A program made the position numbers and the translations under genes. Source: Tetrapyrgos nigripes (taxonomy: Eukaryota; Basidiomycota; Agaricomycetes; Agaricales; Campanellaceae). From it: a stretch of 64,000 bases of DNA. The notes under the pieces were generated by a model. It was not told the origin of the DNA and ran no database searches. It worked only from the letters and a program-made list of their open reading frames with translations. The stretch lies in the NCBI GenBank assembly GCA_013368315.1, contig JAACJM010000021.1:682001-746000 (forward strand), read 5' to 3'. Numbering within the stretch: the first letter of the stretch is position 1; each line of letters opens with the position of its first letter. Of the stretch, positions 12,827-25,010 are shown in pieces.

Positions 12827-13901
12827 TTACAGCTCTGGTAACAGCAGCGCAAATCAATAAGTATGCTTTCAAGTTAACGACAAAACAATACGAACTCTGC
12901 ATCGCCGCGACATCGGTGCTTTGGACGTAATCTTCGAACCCTTGGATCTCTTCCTGCAACTCGTCCATGGAAATCTTCTCGTCCTCTGTAAAATCTTCTT
13001 TAATATCCGTGTGCGTTGAAGAGTAGCCTTGACCTTACCTATGACAAGGGTGATCTATTTGAAAGACAACATTGTCAGCAAAACGTAATACTAGCCATTG
13101 GTGATAACGAACTTGGAGCTTCTTGATACCTGTTAAAGGGCGTAAGTTTACAGTTCGAGATACGAGGACTTATGACTCACCGTAACCAATCGCAACAAGC
13201 TTGCTACTACCCCAGACAAGACCGTCCTTCTCAAGTGAACGAACGCTCTTCTCAAGAGCGTCCATATCGGTTTCATCATCCCAAGGCTTGACTTCAAGAG
13301 TTACGACAGACTGACAACAAGATAAACCCAAGTATTTGATAGTGGACGATTCTGTCTTACCTTGGCGATGGTCTTCGGCTTGTTAGCCTTCTTAGCATTG
13401 TAGGCAGCAACACGCTCGGCCTTGATACGCTCAGCCTCCGCATCTTCTTCCTCATCCTCACCGAACAGATCGATGTCTTCATCGTCACCACCCTCGGCAG
13501 CAGCGGGAGCCGCGGAGCCACCTAAAAACGCCTCCCCAGCCTTACTAGATCCAGGAAGAGAGCTGAACTCAGCGGAGTAGGACTTGATATGCTTGTACCA
13601 CCTTGCTACATTTGGGTTAGAAGTGGGCTCGGACTTGATCGCGTTGAAGACATGGACATCAGCCTGGGAAGGAGTGTATCTGCAATTAGCAGGTAAGTAA
13701 GCGTCTTTGTAGATCAGAAAATTATCAGAAAGCTAAGTAAAAGATGTCTGCACGTTTTGACAACGGTGTCTAGCCGCTTCTTGGAAACACGGACCGTAGC
13801 AAAAGCTCATCATGAAAAGCAAATCTAGAGAACCCCGCTCACCCTTCGACGTAGGATCTAGAAGCGAGGTGCTTGTCAAGTTTAGCAAGGTCGACGGACA
13901 T
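12827..13901 (-). CDS. EFB1: Translation elongation factor 1-beta (eEF1B alpha)
   Basis: This is the guanine-nucleotide exchange factor that reloads eEF1A with GTP. The start is [20 protein letters not shown], with a GST-C-like N-terminal helix region ([17 protein letters not shown]). An acidic linker follows ([17 protein letters not shown]), then the catalytic exchange domain ([40 protein letters not shown]). The C-terminus is assembled from small exons: a 16-nt exon at 13039-13054 encodes ITLVIE, then [20 protein letters not shown], and the last exon completes AAMQKL with TAA at 12827-12829. The join ...ATGCAGA|AGCTGTAA across an intron starting GTTCGT restores the canonical MQKL ending. 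It is a single-copy housekeeping gene that anchors the region as chromosomal. Confidence 0.95.
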
Positions 13902-15884
13902 GGTGTTGAGATAGATCGATGAAGAAAGATGAGAAGGTGATTAACAGCGATTAACCCGATGCAAAAAATTCACTTGAGGGCCGGCTTTCAGATATCGATA
14001 TCAAAGCTGCAGCCATACAACAACAAATAACGCGCTCCATCCTTCAGCCTTACGGTCGCGTCGTGTCCTGGCTTCCGTTTCAATGTTCACTGCAATCGAT
14101 GCTTGCTTTTTAGGGTCCAGCGCGGCATTTTTCTCTTGGAAAACGTGTCATACATGCGAATGGAGAACCCTTCAAGGTCGACGATGCTCTAGACCCATAA
14201 CTAGACTGACTAGTTACTCCACAAACGTTGTCCCGATGCAGACTCAAAGATCCTGATACGAGCAAGGTCCTTGTTTCAGGCGTCGCTGTGCGCGTATCTA
14301 CGATTGAAATATTTATTGACTGAATGATTTGGGACATGATGGCCTGCGTACTATGCGTGCACGGCTCGAGGAGTGCCTTTTGGGCTAGTACTACCTCTAT
14401 CTCATCTGTCTAAAATAATGAACCCGCACGTTCCAGGTTGACGAGGCGAAAGAGATTTCAACAAACATTGCCACCGGCCGGTATTTGTAAGTGACTGGAT
14501 CAAACTTCAAGATTTATAACTCATTCCATTCCCATTTACTCCAAGCACACCTTACGGTGTGTATCAAAGCCACAACAAGTGATTTCGGTCACCAACCTTG
14601 GTACAGAAGAAATGAGCCCTCAAAGACGACACTGTCAGTCCCGGATGACTTCAAACGCCGCTGGGGTCCTTCAATCACTCTGCCAGTGGCTGAGCGAGGC
14701 TGAAACCTTTTCTTTGCTTCAATTGTCATTTGCCTCCTTCTCACAGACTTGTCGGCATGAGGCTATCAGTGTCTATCAACTCCCGTCTCAGCACATCTAC
14801 CGGAAAGATAGGATGATTTCTCGAACGATTTCTGACGCCTCCATAAGGTCCTCTCTAGGTCCTCGGGCCCCTTCATTTAACATTCATTCTCGAGATAAAA
14901 AGCGTACTGTGTTCCTTTTTGGGCCCTCAGATCTTCCGACGTCTTCAGTAAGTTATTAATACCCCTGAAGAGAAACTAGGGACTAGACGGTCATTAAAAG
15001 AAAGCTTCTTACTAGGCTCGGAAACTCCACAGACCACATGTGGTTCTCTGGTTGGTACTTAGGGAGCAGTTCGCTACTAGGCGCACAGTATGAAGTACAT
15101 ATGTCCTGAAAACTTTTCACCACTGTGGCTGAAGACTCATTGGGTTTGAATTTACAGTACCTGTCGACGAATCAACGAGACTTTGATACATTCCACTAGG
15201 CTCTGTTACCAGGTGGTAACTTAGGAATGTCAGTCCGCACGGGTCGTAATTTTACGAGTAGTGTCACTGAAATTCCCGGGTCTGCCTGACCTAGCCGCGG
15301 CCATACTGCAAATTCCCACTTACTGCTCGAACTTTGAGCGCTGCAACGAAGAGCCCTCGGCCAATTGATAGCGCCGTATACTTCCTAACTACATACATCT
15401 ATTCACTCTGCGGCACTCAAGATTGGAATTATTCATCTTTGCTACTCTTGTTCAAATTGTCCGTGTGCCATATGATGACGCCGCCGGACGTCGTTCACCG
15501 ACATTGAGAGTCTTTAGGTAAATTGGAGATAAATGACGAGAAACACATGCTCTCCAGGATTTCGTTGAAAGATTTCAAGGGTTTTGTAGAGATCCTGCTG
15601 GTGAGCTCCTTCGCCGGCGTCCAAGAACTTGCCCAGTTATTTTTGGCCACTACAAAAATGTCGACAAAGCAATAATCCCGCGCAACTTGGGATGGCGGCA
15701 CTCACCTTTCCGCGAATGAAATAAGGTATTGTGCTGGCGTACATCGTTCTTCAGGGACTTCAATATGCATTAAGTACACTTTTGCCGACGTATTCGGTCG
15801 GGACTCGGCATCTGAAATGGTCACCGCGCGGCGGCATTTGAGTGATTATCGCCTTTCTCACACGACACGCATCTACTTACTCCC
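13902..15884. other. Intergenic region without a supported gene
   Basis: An ORF at 14579-14959 (+) has no recognisable motif or splice partner. The stretch otherwise holds only short frames. The left part contains the EF-1beta promoter. Confidence 0.55.
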
Positions 15885-17859
15885 ATGACTCCGTCTCTGA
15901 ACAATATTCCGCAGGAAATCCTGGAAAATATTGCTTATTTTTGTGCCACTTCTGAATTTCTCGGACCACCCTCAGGGTTGACCCCATTGGTTGCTACAAG
16001 TCGCTGGACCTACCATTGTCTATCGGTCAAATCAAACCACTGCCTCTTCGCAGGAATCTTCACCTCCAAGTTTGACGTTTCAGTATACAAGCGAAGATTG
16101 GGCGGAAAAACAGATCTATCGAATGCATGCTTATCGCAAGAGTTGCAGCGGCGATGTTTATGCTTGAAACAGATTCGCCAGAAATTTGGTTGTCGGTCCT
16201 CGGGGGTTGAGCGGAGTGAGGATGAAGACGGAGACGAGGCTGGACCGTTTACTCGGGACGAACTGCTACTTCGGGCTTATCTTCTAGTTTTGGAGGATGA
16301 AGGGAACAATGTGCGGCAATTGCGAGAATATGCGCGAATGGATGAATGGCTCAAGGAGTACTGGTTTGGTGATTTGGGAGCTTCTGGTGCGAGAAGGGCG
16401 CTGAAAGGAGACGAATGGCCGGTTCAAAACGAGGATACGAGGCTGGCAATGTGGTTGTTCTGGTTTCTTCTCAAGCCTGGTGAGTCGTACGACTTGTTTA
16501 ACTGAATTCGAATCTGACCATACTCATAGAGGAGTATAATCAAGCCGATGCCGCTGCGTGGAGGGCTCTAGACATATTAAAGGTGTATGCATTAGGGGCC
16601 CATCGTGTGCGTCAGACTTTGCCGGGAGGGCCTTCAAGTCACCGCTAACGGCATTCTATCTTTAGTATCCACTGACGGTTCTCAACTGGACTGAGTTTGT
16701 TCCTCAGTCAGAACCCGACGTCAAACCTATTGAGTATTACTCAAAGGAACTACGTCTTGCCGCCCCGGCCTTATCATCCCCTGCTATTCTCTCTTTCATC
16801 ACACTCGCAAGTCAATTGCACCAACAAACTAACTTCTTAACACCCTCGGCACCGTCGGACTCCTCTCTCATACGGGATTCTGACTTTACGGAATGGGATT
16901 GCGAATGGGCACGATGTAGAAGCCTGGGCGGTAACCCAGCTGATGCGTGTCTGGCGGATACTTTCAAACCAGGAAGGTAAATACCATTTCCCATCGTGTA
17001 GTCGCATACTGAAAGTCCCATAGTATAGAAGGTGTATGGGAAGGAAGGTTTACGGTTCGTCATTGGTACATATCTCCGAGAACCACGAAACTCATCCTGC
17101 CTTCTGCAGTACACAGAATTCACCTCTTATGGAAACCTCCTCTCAGGTGGTGGTCCCAGCGTCCTCACGAAGAGTGTTGTGGTCAAGCATCATCAAACAT
17201 GGAAGATACGCGAGCATCACCTTCTCGCGTGCGATGCACTGCGAGACTCGGACTCCAAACCAGTTCCCGAAGAAAACCCACATCTTCTTTCGCTTGGGGA
17301 TCCACTTCGTTCCTACTTTCCCGCTGGCACCCAAATACGGGAAACATCTGATGGCTTGAAGGTACATGAACCTGGCAAAAAGCCGTTGGAGTATCACGCT
17401 GCCGCGAAGCTCACAAGAGCCAGAAATGGCAATGATGTTGGACATGTTGACGATGGAAGCAAGTCTGAAGTTTTGGATATCATCGTAACTGGAGAGGTAC
17501 GGCTACCCCTTTCTCTCCACTTCGGAGCTCCGCTGATGTGAAGCCGTTGTCCGTTTGGATTCAGGGTCATTCCGCCTGGGGTCAGTTCAACCTTGCCGGT
17601 CGTATTAGACCTTGTGATGGGCTAATTAGTCTGTCGAAAGATTATGTACGTTCTCCTCTTTCCTGCAAAGTCGCTTCAGGATCCTGATATCTCTACCTTG
17701 TTCTAGATTGATGGCGACCGAGGCAAATGGCTGTACAGGGGATACCTGGTTGGGAACATCAATGGACCTCTAGCAGGACGATGGAGAGACACGGTCAGTC
17801 CAGTAACTTCGAGAGGGTATGAAGGATGCTTTACAATGACAAGGAGGAGAGATCAATGA
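15885..17859 (+). CDS. F-box-like protein with conserved C-terminal domain, copy 2
   Basis: The start reads MTPSLNNIPQEILENIAYF, an F-box-like helix pair aligned with PTDILEHIAF of copy 1. Then come LTPLVATSRWTYHCLSV and an acidic insert (SEDEDGDEAG). Exon joins give EYNQADAAAWRALDILK, YPLTVLNWTEFVPQSEPD, and then the diagnostic GSIEGVWEGRFTYTEF across two introns. A long exon follows (HHLLACDALRDSDSKPVPEE). The C-terminus is GHSAWGQFNLAGRIRPCDGL, then GKWLYRGYLVGNINGPLAGR and EGCFTMTRRRDQ, with TGA at 17857-17859. This matches the domain plan of copy 1 on the opposite strand about 4 kb away. It is probably a substrate adaptor of SCF ligases. Exons appear open, with no stops seen. Confidence 0.78.
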
Positions 17860-18031
17860 CCGAGCGAGGTGGTGTCCTGACCGGCCAAAATTTCGGACGA
17901 TCAAGTCGGCGTACATTGGCGGGATCAGATGCTGTTGGCATTATGATTGGAATTGTCCTGCGCTTTTCTCAGCACTGTTCTGTACTTTTAAATCCGTGTA
18001 CGGTGTACTCCTAAGTTATTTCTGTCTGTAA

Positions 18032-18210
18032 TAGACCATTTCTGCAACGACAAAATATTGGCTTTTTTATCTCCAAATTTCACTTTGGGACCGCTAATAA
18101 CTGACGCTAGGTGACGCTGCAGAAATGGTCTAATCACCCATTGTAAGACTCTAAAGGAAATTTGAATGGCTTTCGGAAAAACGCTAATATTTCGTTACAG
18201 AAATGGTCTA
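18032..18210. mobile_element. MITE-like element with three TAGACCATTTCTG termini
   Basis: The left end TAGACCATTTCTGCAACGAC is matched in inverted orientation at 18184-18210 (ending AGAAATGGTCTA) and again internally at about 18115-18132. The outer unit is 179 bp and the inner unit 101 bp. AT-rich stretches next to the ends are also partly shared (AAATATTGGC against GCTAATATTT). There is no coding sequence. The pattern fits a small non-autonomous DNA element, either nested or with a duplicated terminus. The source family is unknown. Confidence 0.7.
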
Positions 18211-18525
18211 ATGAAAACCGATGACATGAGGAGGGCTCGAAGCTACACAGCCACAGCGACTGTTCCCTCTAAGTACTTCGATCTTCCAAGTAGTACATAA
18301 TCGTTTTCTTCGCCTCGCCATTCTTCCTCCACCACAGAAGGCTGTGCAGAAAGGAAGGTTCTTTCTGAAACGATGTTGATTGTCGTCGCAGACACCTTCA
18401 CATTCCCTTTGGCTTCTTCAAAATCTGCGTCCCTTCACAGCTTTGTGCGTCATCTGATGACTCGCTAAATCACTTCTTTCTGGCCCTATTTAAGCCCCAA
18501 GCTTACAGCTTACTCTCGTTGCGCA

Positions 18526-20171
18526 ATGGCTTCATCCAGCTCTCAAATCCAATCTTCTTACACACTTCAGCAAATTCTTCCCAATACTACGTTTCACGCC
18601 GATCTTCAGCAGACGGCCAAAGAGCTGCGAGACTCACCGGCACAGATCAAGGAACAAGAACGATTACTGAAGGATTTACAAACTTCTTTGAACCAAGTCA
18701 AGAAGAAAGTTGCCGACCGCGTCGAAACAACGAAGAAGATGAGGAAGGAACATGAAGGTCTAAGAGACTCCACCATGAAGAAACTAGCTCATAAGATGAT
18801 TGGGAAAGAGATGAGTTGGAATATGAAGAAAGATATGGAAGACAGGTATGTCTGCATACTCCGTCTTACTGTCACTCTATACTTACCTGTCCCGAAGGAA
18901 GTAAATCAAAGCTCTTGAAGAAGAGATGTCAGAGAGGCAGAATCAATAGATGCTAGAAGATGCTATTAGCGAGGCCATACAGCTGGTGGGTTCGACGGTA
19001 CCTGCTCGTACTGAGACTGATCTCGACGTCACAGAAAGCAAAGCTGGAAGAACAGAGAGATAGGCTTAATCTCATCCAAGGCGAAATCGAGTATCTGTAT
19101 GAGAGGATTTTTAACGATGCCGGAGAACGTAGGTTTTGGCTTCAACGCGCTAAATGTCGACGTCCTGACTAATGACGAGCTGTGATATACACAGTATTTC
19201 CCCGAGACACACAACTTCAAAATCTGCTCAAGGCTGCTCAATCTGCACACGATAATAATAAATCTCGGGTCACGTCAAACTCGAAGGCAGTCCCGCTTCT
19301 TGCACAAGCTGATAGAACGATTCAAGAGAGTTTGGGGTGGGCTGCTTATGAAAATTATCACGGGTAAGAGGACCAATATCATGTTGCGCCTTAGCCCCAA
19401 ATCCAGCTGCTATCACAGGTTTAATAATGGAAAAGGCGAAAGAAAGAAGAAATTGAAAAAGGCCGCGAAGAGAGCTAAAACTTTTGCAGAGTTGTTCCGG
19501 CAAGCCCAGCGAGCATGTTCAGAGGTCCAGTCAACTATTCCTGTTCTTCCTATTGACGCCATGTACGTCAAGATCATGTTGTTTTGTTTTGTTTCTCTCT
19601 GACCGTTATTCTTCAGGCATAAGACATCACATTACTTTGATTCACCCCTTTTAAGGCTACCTAACGGTGTTGACCTTGACGGTTCGTAACTCATTCGATT
19701 CCGTGGTTCCGGAAGGTCGAAATAACTCTCGACAGCTGATCTGGAAAAGTATCGTTCACTCCTCATGAAAGCAAAGAATTCGGTAGGCATGACTGTCCGT
19801 TCTCTTGTATTCTCAGCCCATTCAGCTAATAGGTGATTCCAACTTCTATCTTTAAAGGTTCATTCGGAACTTCGATCCGCCAGGGATACGAAGCTAAGGA
19901 AGTGGTTGCCAATTGTAAGGAGTTGCTGATGTTCAGAAAGGCAACTTTTGAGAGCGTTGTCATGAATCCTGCTGACCTACTTGACCCCAACGATTCCACC
20001 CCCCACTTTGAGTCTACTGCAGACTCTCCTGGTCTCATATCGGCGACCCTTGTCCCTTTTGTGAGGGATTCTAGAGACAACGATGCTGCAGTCTTGCCGC
20101 CGTATTCCGCTACCGCTGCAGCTGCTGACGTTGAAGCTCTGCCAGCATATCGGTCGCTGCCAGTGAGGTAA
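18526..20171 (+). pseudogene. Coiled-coil protein, paralogue 3, with in-frame stops
   Basis: The first exon (MASSSSQIQSSYTLQQILPN, later EQERLLKDLQTSLNQVKKKV) matches paralogues 1 and 2. After the intron starting GTATGT at 18846, the expected block reads IKALEEEMSERQNQ. A TAA sits where paralogue 2 has Tyr (EYIEALEAEI), and a TAG sits between NQ and MLEDAISEA, where paralogue 2 has NQKMLED. I found no splice choice that removes both stops and keeps frame. Downstream exons remain homologous (KLEEQRDRLNLIQGEIEYLY, FPRDTQLQNLLKAAQSAHDN, KKAAKRAKTFAELFRQAQRA) and end in a Pro/Ser tail (LPPYSATAAAADVEALPAY). It is probably a recent pseudogene, although an unusual exon structure is not excluded. 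Confidence 0.6.
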
Positions 20172-22808
20172 TGGTCTGCATCAAATACAGGCCAGACTCG
20201 GAGTGGAGCACGGGTACTAGAGCAGTTATACCGTCGTCGACGCCGAAACGATAATTGACCCATGTATTTTATTAGATAAAATATTGATGCTCGACAATGG
20301 TTGAACACCACTTGCCACACTACGTAACCATTGACTTCAATTGGAGTGCAAAGATTTTCAAGTTCGTCGCTGACTTCACTATTGCTTTCATTAGTGTCTA
20401 GCTTTAGTAGTAACGTTGCGCGGCAGAAGGCAGGCGATACAGTAAGTACATAGCCACTTTTTTTTAGCGTTCTATGATAGGAAAACACTGAATTCAGCAA
20501 CGCAGATACTTGAGTCCCGTTTGTTGCCAGATATGAGCCGGCGTTGCTGTCATTATATGTAGGTGGTTATCACTAGCTATGTAGACGTGGCGCGCTTCGG
20601 ATGCTGTACTACTTCAAGTTACATTGTTCATGTTCCGAATCGGGCTTGCTGACTTGTTTTCTATCGCACCGCATGGGGCTCTGCGGACCCACAGAGTTCG
20701 GAAGGAACTGTAGCCACTCTCATTGCGTGAAAATCATGGGCCTGCCCAGTCAGTACAGACTCGGGGCACGTTCGACTCGAGCATTATGTGGGTCTATGTA
20801 TGCGTCTGATGAATGAGAGCTGTAGGAAGGATACCGTGTAAGCATCTGGTAAGCATGACAAGACGGACATGTTAGTTCCAATACCCAAGAGGAATTAGGG
20901 GGGCAGGTATACGAAAGCTTGATGAATCACGAGGCTCATCAGCTCATAGTTGAATACGGTGGCGTTGCCGCCCTTCGTCAGATATTGCTGTATCTTACCA
21001 CGTTTTTTGTTTCAGTGAAACAGAAATTTCTAAAAACAAGGCTAACACCTTTGTTCAAACTATTCTTCGCGGTACTGCTCAGCACTTGCTACTTAAATTC
21101 GCTAGTAAGTTCTAGCGTAGCTACATATATCAGTCGCGACCTAGGACAGCCGATATATTGAGGAACCTTTGAGTCCTTCTGGCGACGCCACTCACTTGAA
21201 GACATGACTTGAGATTGAATTGTGTTGCCTAGAAGCTAGACTAGGGTACACCCACATAGCCCTATCTCCCAGGATATTAGAATTCTGCCGGCTTGGACGT
21301 AAAATGTTTCTCCTGGTCTCATTGACCCACCCGCCTATAAATGGACATGATGACTAGTCATCCGAGCCCCAGGAAGTCCAGCGACACGATTTCACGAAAA
21401 CTTCGGAGACTGACCCCATTGCGTGGACACATGCAAGTGTGTCAGATGTGAGATTCTCCCAGCCAGTGCACCGTTTGCAGGACCATATCCCCCATTTCCG
21501 CCGAAAAGAAAAAGTTGCAGTGTCAATTTGAGAAGAGCTTAGAAGTTTCTTCATGGTTGATGCTAGATTACCGGAAACCATGCAATCAGAAATTGTCGAG
21601 CGGCTGGAATTTGTGGGCGGAGATGGGATTGACTGGTGAACGATGATGATGATCGACATTTTTGGACTAACCGGTCCCGCGAACATTAGGGATGAAGCTT
21701 AGCAGGACGCCGTACCGGTGAGGGGTCTCGAGACAGTCGTGGTAAGATCCTGAGGCTTGGCAGGAGGTGGAAATGCCACATACCTGCTCAAATTGTGTAT
21801 AGACAAGTTCTGTGTTGCCGCAGCAACCCTCATACTGTCTGAGCTTTGTTGCATAACCCCTTCTCTCCAGATTTCTCGGGCTGGAAGACGGTACATATTC
21901 ACGAAATTTAAGCTTTCAAGCTATGAACCGACGTGAACGAGAAGAATCAACAAGATCTCGCAGATTGCAGGGCTGCAAGAAGCAAAAAAATTGAGAACCA
22001 TTGCCTGCCACTGCGGATTCCATTGAGGGTCCTGTCTTGGTCCATACGGTGCGACAGCGTTCCGGCTCGTTCGTCCTATTCATATTGAAAACCTTTCGTT
22101 CACGATTGTCCGGAGCAAAGCCTGTTGTGGGGGACGGGTGTCCCTCGGGACGGTTCGAGAAGACATGAAGTTACTCGGGAAACTGGAAAAACATGAGATT
22201 CTGATAAATGTTGTCAGCGTATACACCCAAGCATGTGGTTGGAGCAGTTCTGCACGTCAACCTTCTCATAGGAACCGCACAATCCCGGGGTTTTATGGAC
22301 CCTAACGAGGATTTCATGAGAGCTGGCAATGAGCTGGCAATACAGATCGTCTGTTTGAGATGCTGATTTTCTAAACTTGGGCGGCGAAGATCTTTCTGTC
22401 CACTGGCAGTACAAACTGCACATGGGTGAGAACCTTCAATGAATACATGTCCTAAGGGTAGCCAGAAACATAGCATACAATTCAGCCAAAACATGCCCAC
22501 AAGATCTTGCTTTGTGATGAAGATGACCTCGTCGAGCATCAGCTTCGATGTTGCAACGGGATGCCGGAAACCTTACTGCTTTTGAACGAATGGATGATGT
22601 TGGTGTGTCACTACTTCTGTAGCTTGAATACTCTGAGGAATGCGCAAGTGAACAACTGGAATGAATATGCAAAACACGTTCTAAGCCCAATGTACATAGA
22701 CGAACTTCTATCCGGCTGTACGAATTATCAGTGTCTGAATCTTAAAGGGTAACGTGTACCATTTGAGACGTAAAAGGACTTGCTTCTCCTGGTTCAGCCG
22801 GTTGTGGC
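20172..22808. other. Intergenic region without a supported gene
   Basis: About 2.6 kb in which only short unconnected frames were found on either strand, with no motifs, tRNAs or obvious terminal repeats. Confidence 0.55.
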
Positions 22809-23565
22809 TCATAACTTCAAGATAAGAACCAACAGCCCAACCTCTACAGCAAATACTACAATGGCGACTGATATGACAATCCACCCTGCAGTGATGAATG
22901 GTCGACCAAAAATGCGGGCATTTTTAACGCCTACAGTCTTAACGACACTCGGGTGACGATTGCTGTGGTGGTCAGAAGGATCAGCAAAGTCGTGTCGAGA
23001 ATGTCGGTCACGGAGAAAGGCTAGTACGAATAGTGCCCCACCCAGGACAGCAAATAACAAGCCGACTTGATTGCTCGTCAAGAATGATAAGCACAGTAGA
23101 AGCAGTGATATACATACTGCGATAGAAGCGCTTGTTAAAAAGACGAAGGATGGTCAAAGCGTAACCCAGGTTTCCGAGCGCTGTCCTTGAGTAAGCCCCA
23201 TGAAATGTGCGTTGACGAGCCCTGATTTCTACAAGCTCATTTATGTCTGTAGGAAAGTAGGAGTCCGCCCTATGCCCTCTAAATTATAGTTCCAAGAATT
23301 GAGCGAGTTTCAGGGAGAAACAACCAAAGGATTACCCACTTGTAAGTATGGCTGGCCATAGCATGAGGTTAGGAGCGACACTTGACACGTGATGACTACT
23401 CTTTTTTCCCTTTCCTCTCCGTCGCCCACGAGGTGGACGCGTCTTGTACCACAGGCAGGAATAGAACGCCATCTTTACCAACATGTCACTAGTGGGATTG
23501 CGGACTGCTTGTATTAATTCTTCCTCAAGAAGGTGTATAAACCCCTTGTCTAGCTCCATGGTCAT
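22809..23565 (-). CDS. DUF202-type small membrane protein
   Basis: The conserved core is ELVEIRARQRTFHGAYSRTA, then LGNLGYALTILRLFNKRFYR. An intron starting GTATGT follows, and the last exon reads IGLLFAVLGGALFVLAFLRD and ends in a second hydrophobic helix (WIVISVAIVVFAVEVGLLVL). Arg-rich entry into a helix followed by two or three TM segments is the DUF202/YidH-like pattern. The N-terminal exon (GFIHLLEEELIQAVRNPTSD and a basic stretch PPRGRRRGKGKKS) is weakly supported, because it overlaps antisense with the likely first exon of OXA1. The true start may lie further downstream. The role is unknown; such proteins are often vacuolar or plasma-membrane. Confidence 0.7.
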
Positions 23566-25010
23566 CCATTAAAATTTTGCAGGATAGGTGCAAAGGGGGT
23601 CAGTATACCTCGGAGGTTTTCTGGCAGGACAAGTTCATTGCTGGTGAGTGCCAGTGCCATTGAAGTCGACTGATTCTCAACGAGTGTAGTCCACTCCATG
23701 TGTTCGTGCTACCCCAGTGACAGGACTAGCCCGGTCAATTTCCCTCTGGCCTTGGTCGTCACGCTCCTTGGAAAACAAGACTAGTGCGCAGGGAGACTCC
23801 TTGCAGGAAACATCATTGGACAATGCTTCAGCAGAAATAGTCTCATTTCCCGTTGACACTGCGACTTCCCCTGTGGCCTCTGCTGACGTTGCGTCTTCGC
23901 TTCCTGCTGGGGTAGATCCAGCCGCCACGGTGGACCTTCTTCCTCCCAGCGTGGTCAACGAGACAATCAATAACGTAGCCAATACCATCGTTGACGCCGC
24001 CAACTCGATACCTCCTCCACTTCAATATGGGGATCTTGCTGCCCTCGGCCTCGCCAAATGGACACCTCCAGGTCTAATACAATGGTCCCTTGAATTGATT
24101 AATGTCTCCACCGGCCTCCCTTGGTTCTGGACGATTGTAACAGGTGCAGCAGTCTGGAGGATAATTTGCATACCTGCCGCCATCAAGACAACTCGTTTTG
24201 CTAGCCGTGTGGCTCTCATTCAACCTCAACTTAACGCGCTCGCCGAAAAAGTTAAGGAAGCGCAGGCCAAGAAGGATATCATGGCGATGCAACAGGTCAA
24301 TGCTGAGCGGAGTAAACTCTTCAATTCGATTGGAGAAAGTGCATTTGGAGGGCTTGTGGGTCCGCTGGTCCAGATGCCTATAGCAATTGGCATGTTCTTG
24401 GGCGTCAGGAAGATCTGTACTCTTCCTGTAGAACAGTTGCACTACAGTGGCATCGGTTGGCTTCCCGATCTTACGATAGCTGACCCTACTGGTGTCTTGC
24501 CTGTCGTTCTTGGAGCGTGCATGTTTTGGCAGCTCACTGTAAGCCTTTCACAGTAAAAATCGTTCATATGACTGGTTCTGACTCTTTTCTCAACAGATCA
24601 CTGCCTCAGAACTGGATCTTGTCAGTCGACCTACGATGGCTCACGTTATGAACCTTCTGCGTTTTCCTGGTGCACCGTTGACGGCCCTCTACATGTCTAC
24701 TATGCCATGCGTTAGTACCATTGCACGTTTTCCAAGCCTCGACTAATGTCTCCTCGCTCAGGGCTTGGTTTTATCTTTAATTGTCGCCTCCGTTTTGACT
24801 GGGATGCAGACTGTGATACTTCGTGCACCGGCTGTCCGGTCATACTTTCGTATTTTGCCTGCTCCAGTTCCAATTGGCCGTCAGGGATTGCCTTCCTACA
24901 AAATGACATACCGTTGGATCGTTGATAGTTATAAGGAAAGGATCGCCGAGGCTCAAGCTCGGCAAAATGCAACTAGGTTGAACAACCGCGGTCCTACTCG
25001 CCGTTTATAG
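23483..25010 (+). CDS. OXA1: Mitochondrial inner-membrane insertase OXA1
   Basis: OXA1 (YidC/Oxa1/Alb3 family) inserts mitochondrially encoded and imported proteins into the inner membrane. The core is GLPWFWTIVTGAAVWRIICI, RVALIQPQLNALAEKVKEAQ, FGGLVGPLVQMPIAIGMFLG, then GIGWLPDLTIADPTGVLPVV and PGLVLSLIVASVLTG-like last helices, ending GPTRRL. The frame that opens the core at 23717 begins with GTG, so upstream exons are needed. The ATG at 23483 gives MSLVGLRTACINSSSRR. After an intron ending TTTTGCAG this continues as GAKGVSIPRRFSGRTSSLL, a convincing Arg/Ser-rich presequence. The junction between that exon and the core exon is not resolved in phase. The 3' exons are firm. Confidence 0.88.

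Noticed and set aside
12501..12968. 155-codon ORF on the minus strand starting MDELQEEIQ
   Set aside because: Its first residues are the end of EF-1beta; the rest is read-through of an intron. The proper join gives AAMQKL and a stop at 12827.
14579..14959. Possible helical ORF between EF-1beta and F-box-like copy 2
   Set aside because: No motif, no homologous copy in the window and no convincing splice context.
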